A stretch of DNA of 9,845 bases from Planctomycetota bacterium. GTDB taxonomy: Bacteria > Planctomycetota > Planctomycetia > Isosphaerales > Isosphaeraceae. The stretch spans positions 1 to 9,845 of the forward strand of contig JAJYDH010000218.1 of NCBI GenBank assembly GCA_021777685.1, given 5' to 3'. A model generated the notes under the pieces. That model was given only the letters and a program-made list of their open reading frames with translations. It ran no database searches and was not told the DNA's origin. The number at the start of each line of letters is the position of its first letter. The first letter of the stretch is position 1. Of this stretch, positions 1-5,553 are shown in pieces. The position numbers and the translations under genes were made by a program.

Positions 1-11
1 CGAGAGGTATG

Positions 12-121
12 CCGGCCCGGCCGCGCCGAACGGGAGAGGACGCGGAGCGTCCCGGACGGCATTCCCACGGAGGACCGTGGGAACGAGGGGCGTCGCGATC
101 CCAAAATCGAGAGGGGCACCC
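12..121. repeat. Dispersed hairpin repeat, left copy (110 bp)
   Basis: This stretch matches the reverse complement of 9120-9229 at 106 of 110 positions; the mismatches are at 23, 29, 31 and 34. It contains a hairpin with a perfect 9-bp stem, TTCCCACGG (62-70) pairing with CCGTGGGAA (75-83), and a 4-base loop. It ends in the family signature CGAGAGGGGCACCC at 108-121. It lies just downstream of the LTxxQ gene and may continue beyond the left edge. No protein is supported here, although several frames stay open because the DNA is GC-rich. Confidence 0.85.
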
Positions 122-157
122 AGAAATTCCGACCGACCGCCCTGCCCCGCCCTCGGA

Positions 158-541
158 TCAGTTCGACGCCTTGGCGGCGCCCTTGGCCGGCTCGGCGGCG
201 GCGCGACGGAGGTTGTCGAGCAGCTTCTTCTGGGTGTCGGTCAACACGCCCTCACACTCGCCGAGCATGCCGGCCTTCTCGGCGAGGATCTGCTTTTCGA
301 GGGCTTCGATCTTCTCGAACCGCTTGGCCTGGATGCCGTAGATGCTGGCCTTCTGCTCGGTGGTCAGGCCGATCTGGCCGAAGTAGTCGGGGACCCGGTG
401 GGAGCGGTCCTGCTTCTTCTTCGCGGGCGGGGTGGCCGGCTTCGGCCCGACCGGCTCCTGGGCGACGAGGGGGATCTGGCCCATCAGGACGACGGCCGCC
501 AGGCCCAGGGCGACGGCACCGCATCGCTTACGGATCGTCAT
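158..541 (-). CDS. Small secreted LTxxQ-motif (Spy/CpxP-like) protein
   Basis: The protein is 127 residues. Residues 1-28 form a signal peptide: MTIRKR, then a hydrophobic stretch of Ala, Leu and Val, ending near VAQ. A Pro/Lys-rich linker follows (about 30-47). The rest is a helical region with two LTxxQ motifs, LTTEQ at 59-63 and LTDTQ at 100-104, separated by charged heptad-like sequence. Paired LTxxQ motifs are typical of the Spy/CpxP family of periplasmic stress or chaperone proteins; planctomycetes have many short versions whose roles are not established. The ATG at 541 has a good ribosome site (AAGGTG, 7 bases upstream). The gene stands apart from the creatininase gene by 327 bases of repeat-bearing DNA, so it probably has its own promoter. 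Export and family are fairly secure; a role in envelope stress is inference. Confidence 0.8.
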   Translation of the reverse strand: MTIRKRCGAVALGLAAVVLMGQIPLVAQEPVGPKPATPPAKKKQDRSHRVPDYFGQIGLTTEQKASIYGIQAKRFEKIEALEKQILAEKAGMLGECEGVLTDTQKKLLDNLRRAAAEPAKGAAKASN

Positions 542-689
542 CGATCGTCACCTTTCCGGAAGAGTACGGGCATTCATGAAGGCATCCACGGAGAGGCTAT
601 CGAATTTACATGGTTACCCGACCGCATGCCAGGGGATGTTCCCCAAAATCCGCGCGGTGTGTGCCGGCCGTTTCTGGGGTCCGGCCTTT

Positions 690-830
690 TCTGCCTCCCC
701 TCTCCTTCCGGGAGAGGGGCCGGGGGTGAGGGGCGTGGCATGTCGAGTCGGGCTCGAACTAGCCAATTCCGACCCCGGTGGTGTTGCCAAGACCCTCACC
801 CCGGCCCTCTCCCGGAGGGAGAGGGAGCCA
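690..830. repeat. BIME-like inverted pair of hairpin repeats
   Basis: Two related units face each other in the 327-base gap between the LTxxQ and creatininase genes. Unit 1 (about 691-733) has stem CCCCTCTCC (697-705) pairing with GGAGAGGGG (711-719). Unit 2 (about 791-829) has stem CCCTCTCCC (805-813) pairing with GGGAGAGGG (817-825) around a GGA loop. Each is followed, in its own orientation, by a GGCCGGGG-GTGAGGG tail. Back-to-back units of this sort resemble REP/BIME elements. Unit 2 lies just past the creatininase stop and could fold in that gene's transcript end, but it has no U-tract, so I do not call it a terminator. The rest of 542-868 should hold the promoter of the LTxxQ gene; I see no convincing -35/-10 pair. 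Confidence 0.75.
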
Positions 831-868
831 GAAGGGCCCCGAGATTCGGCGGGGGGACCCACGCGCGG

Positions 869-1618
869 TCAGCCGACCGGGAGCGGAAGGTCGAGGACCC
901 GCCGGGCGACCTCGGCGACCTTCGCGACGGCGGCTTCGAGCATCAGCCGGCCCCGCCCCGCGTCGGCCAGCTCGGGATAGCCGACGACGCCGTGGTCGGT
1001 GATCCGGCCGAAGTCGCGGGGCCAGGAGAGCCCATTCAGGCCGTCCGGGGTGGAGTCGGGGTCGTCGGCGGCCAGGTCCATCCGGACGAGGTCGGGGCGG
1101 AGGTGGAGGACCATCGACGTCTCCATCTCGCAGGCGTGGCCCATGACCTTGCGGGGCCCCCGGCAATGCGCCGCGATCTCCTCCGAGGCGAGGTCCCAGT
1201 ACGCGGCGCCCGTGAGGATGGCCCTCGGGAAGTCCACATCCAGCCGCCGGAGGGCCACGCGGAGCGGGTCGATGTTCCCGCCGTGCCCGTTGAGGATCAG
1301 GGCCCGGCGAAACCCGTCGCGGAGCAGCGGCGTCAGGAGGTCGACCAGCACCTGCTCATACGTCGGCAGCGGGCTCGTCAAGGTCCCCCCGCGAGGCAGG
1401 TGATGGTCGCTCGCCCCGAGCCAGAGCACCGGCAGGACCAAAACCCGGTCGCCCAGCGCCCTGTTCACCCCATCCGCCACGCCCCCGGCGAGGATCGTGT
1501 CGGTGCTCACCGGCAGGTGCGGCCCGTGCTGCTCCATCGCCGCGATCGGCGCGACGATCAGGGTCGACTCGCGGGGCAAAGATCGGATCGCGGGGGCGGT
1601 CATCTCGGCAAAGAGCAT
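869..1618 (-). CDS. Creatininase-family amidohydrolase
   Basis: The 249-residue product has the length and motifs of the creatininase family, metal-dependent hydrolases that cleave cyclic or linear amides (creatininase, FAPy deformylase ArfB, MftE). The motif MEQHGPHLP with downstream STDT gives likely metal ligands E29, H31 and D40. NGHGGN at 110-115 gives H112. HACEMETS at 161-168 is the conserved C-terminal active-site segment. The residue equivalent to Glu122 of Pseudomonas creatininase is Gly here, as in most NGHGGN members, so the substrate need not be creatinine. The frame stays open upstream to 1795 but would then overlap the preceding gene; the ATG at 1618 gives the usual family N-terminus (MLFAEMT). 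MTAPAI at 1603 is an alternative. It follows the 113-aa gene by 23 bases and is probably cotranscribed with it. Substrate unknown. Confidence 0.9.
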   Translation of the reverse strand: MLFAEMTAPAIRSLPRESTLIVAPIAAMEQHGPHLPVSTDTILAGGVADGVNRALGDRVLVLPVLWLGASDHHLPRGGTLTSPLPTYEQVLVDLLTPLLRDGFRRALILNGHGGNIDPLRVALRRLDVDFPRAILTGAAYWDLASEEIAAHCRGPRKVMGHACEMETSMVLHLRPDLVRMDLAADDPDSTPDGLNGLSWPRDFGRITDHGVVGYPELADAGRGRLMLEAAVAKVAEVARRVLDLPLPVG

Positions 1619-1641
1619 AATATGGTTCCAGATCGCCCATT

Positions 1642-1983
1642 TCAGTAGGCACCGCCCGCGTAGATGCTGACCCAATCGCAGCGAGACTGACCATCCACCC
1701 GGAAGGTGTTGGTCACCCGGTATCCTCCGGGCTCGGGGTTCATGATGCGGGTGACTTTCACCTCCCAGGACCCATCGGCGAGCCTGTTCGCCCAAATGCG
1801 GTCGGGCTTCCCCGCGCCCTTCGTCGCGAGGTACTTCTCGACGACCCGGACGGCCCGCCGCTCGGCCTCGCTCGGCGGTGGGGGCGGGCGAAGTCGGGGA
1901 AGGACCAGGGCGAAGGGGATCGAAAGCAGGGCTACACCGAGAATCAGCACGCGGAGCCGGAATTTAAGTGGTATCGATCGCAT
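1642..1983 (-). CDS. Small membrane-anchored hypothetical protein
   Basis: The 113-residue product is not recognised. The N-terminus is basic (MRSIPLKFRLR). A single hydrophobic segment follows at about residues 10-30 (VLILGVALLSIPFALVL), consistent with a membrane anchor or uncleaved signal. Next come a short Pro-rich stretch (PPPPP) and a soluble domain of about 70 residues containing DGSWEVKVTRI and GYRVTNTFRVDGQ. The alternating polar and hydrophobic residues there suggest beta strands, with the domain facing outward. The ATG at 1983 has only a weak ribosome site (AGGT). It lies 53 bases after the mgtE stop and 23 bases before the creatininase start. It may be the first gene of a pair with the creatininase gene or part of the mgtE transcript. 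No function is assigned. Confidence 0.6.
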   Translation of the reverse strand: MRSIPLKFRLRVLILGVALLSIPFALVLPRLRPPPPPSEAERRAVRVVEKYLATKGAGKPDRIWANRLADGSWEVKVTRIMNPEPGGYRVTNTFRVDGQSRCDWVSIYAGGAY

Positions 1984-2036
1984 TGATTCGTGAACCTATC
2001 GATGACGTCCTCGCGCGATCCGTCCTCGCTCCCCGC

Positions 2037-3416
2037 TCACGCCAGCCGGATCAGCAGCATGATGGCGATCGAGTAGAAGATGATGAGGCCGGTGGTGTCG
2101 ACCAGCGTGCTGATGAGCGGGGCGGAGACGAGGGCGGGGTCGACCCCGATCTTTCGGGCCATCAGCGGGACGAGGGAGCCGATGCCGTTGGCCCAGACGC
2201 AGATTCCCAGGATCGCCAGGGCGATGACCAGGCCGAACGTCGGCGACTCTCGGAGCAGGAGCCAGGTGAAGAGGAAGCCGATCGTCCCGAGCAGGAGGCC
2301 CAGGATCAGGCCGGTGAGCATCTCCCGGGCGACAACGCGGGGGGTGTCGCTGGGCTGGATCTGGCCCAGGGCCAGCCCCCGGATGATCGTGCCGACGGTC
2401 TGGCTCCCGGCGTTGCCGCCGGTGCCGATCAGCAGGGGGATGAAGGCGTCGAAGTCGATCTCGGCGAACCGCTTGTCGACCCAGTCGAATGAGTGGATCA
2501 CGTAGCGCGTGACCGTCCCGGCGAGGAAGAGCATCAACAGCCAGCCGATCCGGCGGCGGACGCCCTGGATGACCCGGCCCTGCCAGTAATCCCCCTCGTC
2601 GGCGGAGTCGGCGTCGGCGGAGACGCCGCCGAAGGCGAGCATGTCCTCGGTCTGCTCCTGGCGGAGGATGTCCATCGCGTCGTCGTGGGTGACGATCCCG
2701 ACGAGCATGTCGGAGGCGTCGAGGATCGGGATGGCATAGAGGTCGTACTTGTCGACCTTGCGGGCGACGGCCTCGCGGTCGTCGTCGAGCCGGGCGGAGA
2801 TGATGTCGCGCTGCATGATGTCGGCGACCTTCACCAGCGGCCGGGCCAGGACCAGCCGCTTGAGCGGGACGATCCCGACGAGCTTGTGGGCGGCGTCGAC
2901 GACATAGCTATAGTCGATCGTCTCGCGGTCGGGCGACTCGCGGCGGAGCCGGTCGAGCGCCTCGCGGACCGAGAGGCCGGGCGGGAGGGTGGCGTAGTCG
3001 GTGGTCATGACGGCGCCGGCGGTCCCGGGCTCGTAGCTGGCCAGTCGGCGGATGTCCTCGCGCTCGGCCTGGGCGAGGTTCCGCAGGATCTCGTCGGCGC
3101 GGTCGTCGTCGAGCCTGTTGACCAGGTGGGCGCGGTCGTCGTGCGACATCAGGTGGAGCAGCGAGGCGGCGTCGGCCGGCGGCATCCCCTCGACGACGCG
3201 GACCTGCCGCTCGGGCTCGACGTAGCTCATCACCTCGGCCTGCATCCGGTCGGGCAGGAGCCGGAGCGCCGAGTCCCCCTCGCCGTCGCCGAGGTCCTCG
3301 ATGATCTCGGCGACGTGCGCCGGGTGGTGGTCGGAGAGGAACTCGCTGAGCGCCGACGTCTCGCCGGCGTGGATCAACTCCAGCAGGTCGGGGACCAGCA
3401 GCGGATTACGGAGCAT
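2037..3416 (-). CDS. mgtE: MgtE-family magnesium transporter
   Basis: The 459-residue protein has the full MgtE plan: a cytoplasmic N domain of helical repeats (about 10-125), two CBS domains (about 130-195 and 196-255), a linking helix and five membrane segments (about 288-458). The family signature PLLIGTGGNAGSQT is at 327-340. The last helix carries STLVDTTGLIIFY (436-448), whose Asp440 matches the Asp of the Mg2+ selectivity filter in Thermus MgtE. In that protein Mg2+ bound between the N and CBS domains closes the pore. Length equals the usual roughly 450 residues and no part is missing. The frame could begin at 3461, but a strong AGGAGG 10 bases before the ATG at 3416, and the family N-terminus, decide this start. 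It follows a small two-TM gene by 41 bases. A homodimeric inner-membrane Mg2+ channel is expected. Confidence 0.95.
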   Translation of the reverse strand: MLRNPLLVPDLLELIHAGETSALSEFLSDHHPAHVAEIIEDLGDGEGDSALRLLPDRMQAEVMSYVEPERQVRVVEGMPPADAASLLHLMSHDDRAHLVNRLDDDRADEILRNLAQAEREDIRRLASYEPGTAGAVMTTDYATLPPGLSVREALDRLRRESPDRETIDYSYVVDAAHKLVGIVPLKRLVLARPLVKVADIMQRDIISARLDDDREAVARKVDKYDLYAIPILDASDMLVGIVTHDDAMDILRQEQTEDMLAFGGVSADADSADEGDYWQGRVIQGVRRRIGWLLMLFLAGTVTRYVIHSFDWVDKRFAEIDFDAFIPLLIGTGGNAGSQTVGTIIRGLALGQIQPSDTPRVVAREMLTGLILGLLLGTIGFLFTWLLLRESPTFGLVIALAILGICVWANGIGSLVPLMARKIGVDPALVSAPLISTLVDTTGLIIFYSIAIMLLIRLA

Positions 3417-3426
3417 CGCGGCCGGT

Positions 3427-3432
3427 CCTCCT
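3427..3432 (-). promoter_or_regulatory. Strong Shine-Dalgarno of mgtE
   Basis: The minus strand reads AGGAGG followed by 10 bases and then the ATG at 3416. This selects the 459-residue start over the ATG at 3461, which would place the ribosome site inside the coding region. Confidence 0.75.
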
Positions 3433-3457
3433 ATTCGAGCCGGACGGTCCCGGCTGT

Positions 3458-3742
3458 TCAACAGATTTCGTCAAAACCGGCGGGCTTCTTCCCCTTCGAA
3501 GACGCTCTGGGCCTGAGGCTGGGCGGCACGATCAATCGGGCGCCGATCAGGATCAATCCCAGGTCGAGAAGCGTCACGACCACCCCGACGCCAAAATGGC
3601 GATCGAGGAAACCGAACCACCCATCTCCAATCCTCAACGCCTCATCGAAATTGACGCGGATGGCCGGCGTCAAGCACACGCCGCTCATGACCACCCCGAT
3701 TCCGAGGAGCTTGCGAATCAGCTTCAGGACCAAGATCGACAC
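3458..3742 (-). CDS. Small two-TM membrane protein (copy near serS remnant)
   Basis: The product has 94 residues and no recognised family. It has two hydrophobic helices (about 10-29 and 50-72), a polar loop of about 20 residues with DEALRIGDGWFGFLDR, and a basic tail (RPRASSKGKKP). The frame opens with GTG at 3742, but the purine-rich AAGGGA touches that codon. A TTG at 3733, 8 bases after GGGAG, is the likelier initiation site and gives 91 residues. The layout resembles the 102-residue protein at 5226-5534: KLLG versus KVLG in helix 1, DR before helix 2, and P-x-L-R/K just after helix 2. Both genes follow a serS 3' end by 15-19 bases. It lies 41 bases ahead of mgtE. Function unknown; a distant paralogue pair is inference. 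Confidence 0.6.
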   Translation of the reverse strand: MSILVLKLIRKLLGIGVVMSGVCLTPAIRVNFDEALRIGDGWFGFLDRHFGVGVVVTLLDLGLILIGARLIVPPSLRPRASSKGKKPAGFDEIC

Positions 3743-3757
3743 TCCCTTGCCATGACG

Positions 3758-3838
3758 TCAATCGGGCGGCCTGGCCCCGATCACATCCTTCCCAAGATAC
3801 GGCCGGAGCACCTCTGTCACGTCGGAGTTTCGAGTCAT
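3758..3838 (-). pseudogene. Remnant of a second serS 3' end (26 codons)
   Basis: Read on the minus strand this gives a short frame containing DVTEVLRPYLGKDVIGARPP and a TGA stop. It matches the true end of SerRS at 5554-5619, DVPEALKPYLGKDVIGAKLPP. The DNA is identical for 30 bases (3774-3803 and 5573-5602) and differs at most codons on either side. No similarity to SerRS is visible upstream of the Asp-Val, so only about 22 codons remain. The frame begins with an ATG that overlaps the PIN gene stop as ATGA, so a 26-residue peptide could in principle be translated by coupling. It is best read as a decayed or displaced copy of the serS end, or as an attachment-site relic. Confidence 0.7.
3774..3803. 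repeat. 30-bp direct repeat, distal copy (serS 3' end)
   Basis: Identical to 5573-5602, same orientation, offset 1799 bp. It covers the codons for PYLGKDVIGA. The bases immediately outside differ (G at 3773 against C at 5572; C at 3804 against T at 5603), and identity falls sharply beyond. Confidence 0.85.
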
Positions 3839-4542
3839 ATCCCGAGCTGTCCCAGGGCTGCATCGAGCTTGCCGAGGAATTGCAACCCGACGGCATGAAG
3901 CTCGCCCCCCAGCTCTCGATGAATTCGAGGTGGGCCCTCCCAGAAATCGGCCTTATTTCCGCTGACGAACAGTCGGGGCTCGGAAAATCGAGCTTGGTCT
4001 AACCGTCGGGAAAACTCCAGGTAGTGCTCCAGATGGATCGAGTCCTTGATGGCACCTTGATGCGAGGGTCGCCGTCGTTCCATGACGCGGACCAGGGCCC
4101 TCTCGACGCACGGGTCGTCCCTTTCCAGGACCATTGCCCGATCCATCAAACGCTCCGCGAGTTCGACCAGGGCTTGGACGAGCGGCAAGCTCGCGAAGTT
4201 GGCGGGCGGTTCGGCGGCCTGGATCTCGACATGGCCGCAGGAATTCAACACCCTCGCAATCCGCCGGTCCGTCTCCCGGAGATGGGCGGAGGCTCGTTTT
4301 CCGACCGCATCGACATTCTGCTCCCATTCATGACGGACGAGGTAAGTGATCACGGGTTGGATATTGTTCGCGCTGGAGATCAACGGATCGACCAACCTGT
4401 GGACCATCGCGGAGTGGTTGTTTCCATCCTCCTCGAAGCCCCGGACGACGTCCAGGAAGTCGCATGTATCCAGGCAGAGGATCGGCCTGGGATCGGCGAT
4501 GAGGGTCGCCGCCGCCTCGGCGATGGTGATCGCTCCTTTCAC
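3835..4542 (-). CDS. PIN-like domain protein, probable ribonuclease
   Basis: The 235-residue product shows the pattern of the PIN nuclease fold. A first strand ends in CLDTCDFLD with Asp25. HEWEQ at 71-75 gives Glu72/Glu74. KDSIHLEHY at 166-174 gives Asp167. LFVSGNKADFW at 191-201 ends in Asp199, the typical F-x-S-x-N-x-x-D-F strand-four motif of larger PIN-like proteins. It is longer than the roughly 130-residue VapC toxins and closer to the DUF4935-type PIN proteins, which I recall as common beside defence or toxin-antitoxin genes. It starts with GTG at 4542, overlapping the stop of the preceding gene by 4 bases (GTGA), so the two are very likely translationally coupled. Metal-dependent RNA cleavage is inferred from the fold; the target is unknown. 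Nearby GC is lower than in mgtE or serS. Confidence 0.72.
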   Translation of the reverse strand: MKGAITIAEAAATLIADPRPILCLDTCDFLDVVRGFEEDGNNHSAMVHRLVDPLISSANNIQPVITYLVRHEWEQNVDAVGKRASAHLRETDRRIARVLNSCGHVEIQAAEPPANFASLPLVQALVELAERLMDRAMVLERDDPCVERALVRVMERRRPSHQGAIKDSIHLEHYLEFSRRLDQARFSEPRLFVSGNKADFWEGPPRIHRELGGELHAVGLQFLGKLDAALGQLGI

Positions 4543-5183
4543 TCGACCCTGGCCTCGTCGTAGTCGTTCAACATCGAAAGGCCCTCCTCATACCACTCGA
4601 TCAGTTGATGGCGTTGCTCCTCGGGCCAGCCGGAATCGTCGAGCCACCAGTCGAGTTCCTCCCGGTCGAGCGCCGACCCGTCGATGTGCACCTGGGTGAC
4701 GAAGCGATTCCATCGGAGCCGGTCGAGAGGTCGGATCGTCTGATTATCGGCCGACTCGGAGAACAGTCTCAGCTTCTCGAGGGCCTTCCAGGAGAGGATC
4801 TTCTCCAGCTTAACTCGGAACGGATCGATCCTCGCCTCCACGTCAAGGCCATCGACGACCGGCTTGAGGAAACCTTCCTGGAATTGGTCGAGGATGCGAT
4901 TATATTGCTCCTCGGTGAGGTGGACACGCTCGACTGGCAGGATGCTGGAAACCTCAAGTCGGTCGTGCATTTTCCAGAGCAAGAGGCGCGACGGCGGCTG
5001 GTCCGGACCATCCGGTGTCCTGAAACAGTACGTTGACGGCCTCGCGTTGGAGGGGTGCCAGAGCCGTTCCTCGATCGACCGATCGCGCTTCCAACCGTTG
5101 TCGGGAGTGGCCTCGATCCGTTCCACGAGCTTCGCCACCTCGGCTGGTTCCCCCCGGATGATGAGTTCGTTGACCTTTCGCAT
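4539..5183 (-). CDS. Hypothetical partner of the PIN protein
   Basis: The product is 214 residues from the ATG at 5183, or 226 from an ATG at 5219 that lies 6 bases after the preceding stop. I prefer 5183 because the protein then begins MRKVNELIIRGE and a G-rich tract precedes it; the longer form may be made by coupling. No family is recognised. The N-terminal part (about 1-100) mixes strands and helices: a possible start strand NELIIRG, an ERIEATPDNGWKRD turn, and SRLLLWKMHDRLEVSSILPVE. The C-terminal part is strongly helical and acidic, with EELDWWLDDSGWPEEQRHQLIEWYEEGL near the end. There is no signal or TM segment, so it is cytoplasmic. The 4-base overlap with the PIN gene suggests the two act together, perhaps as antitoxin or sensor with nuclease. 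That role is inference. Confidence 0.68.
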   Translation of the reverse strand: MRKVNELIIRGEPAEVAKLVERIEATPDNGWKRDRSIEERLWHPSNARPSTYCFRTPDGPDQPPSRLLLWKMHDRLEVSSILPVERVHLTEEQYNRILDQFQEGFLKPVVDGLDVEARIDPFRVKLEKILSWKALEKLRLFSESADNQTIRPLDRLRWNRFVTQVHIDGSALDREELDWWLDDSGWPEEQRHQLIEWYEEGLSMLNDYDEARVE

Positions 5184-5225
5184 GACTTCGCCCCCCCGAT
5201 CGTACGTGCCCCCGGACATGGCGGC

Positions 5226-5534
5226 TCATCGAAAATCGCCAACACGATCCTTCACGGCGGGTCCTTCCCATCGCTTCAAGGTCGGCAACTTGAGGAGCCA
5301 AACGCCCATGAGCGCCGGGACGAGAGTCAGCCCAAGGCCTGCCAATCCGGCGCCGGACGCGGCTCGATCCCGAAATTCCGCCCATTGAAAGGCGTCGATC
5401 AGTTCAGGATTTTTCATGCCGGCCAGGTACAGGTAGGTCATCGTCAAGATCAGGCTGATCAGGATCAAGAACGCTCCCAAGACCTTCGAGAAGATGATTA
5501 CCGTCAGGGCACAGAAGCTGAGCAGATCCTTCAT
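5226..5534 (-). CDS. Small two-TM membrane protein downstream of serS
   Basis: The product has 102 residues and no recognised family. A long hydrophobic first segment (about 5-39) contains KVLGAFLILISLILT. A loop follows with NPELIDAFQWAEFRDR, then a second helix (about 60-82) with several Gly, and a basic tail (LKRWEGPAVKDR). The ATG at 5534 is preceded by GAAGGG about 8-10 bases upstream and lies 19 bases after the serS stop. The next gene begins 6-42 bases on, so it belongs to the same run as serS and the PIN pair. The sample line 5401-5460 has 29 of 60 GC, well below the 43 of 60 at 2761-2820 in mgtE. Topology and spacing resemble the 94-residue protein near mgtE. A small membrane effector or accessory of the PIN pair is one possibility; there is no direct evidence. 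Confidence 0.65.
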   Translation of the reverse strand: MKDLLSFCALTVIIFSKVLGAFLILISLILTMTYLYLAGMKNPELIDAFQWAEFRDRAASGAGLAGLGLTLVPALMGVWLLKLPTLKRWEGPAVKDRVGDFR

Positions 5535-5553
5535 CCCGATGGCCCTTCGGTCG

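Noticed and set aside
12..121. CRISPR-like array from the recurring hairpin units
   Set aside because: Units are inverted rather than direct, unevenly spaced and few; no regular spacers or cas genes are present.
805..825. Intrinsic terminator after the creatininase gene
   Set aside because: The stem is strong but no T-run follows on the minus strand, and a related unit occurs nearby in inverted form, so a repeat element explains it better.
77..1648. Plus-strand open frame of 523 codons across the LTxxQ and creatininase genes
   Set aside because: It runs antisense to two supported genes and through the hairpin repeats. The product is low-complexity Gly/Arg/Pro/Asp sequence typical of a mirror frame in GC-rich DNA.
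2493..3755. Plus-strand frame of 420 codons antisense to mgtE
   Set aside because: mgtE is complete with its signature motifs and a strong ribosome site; this is a shadow frame.
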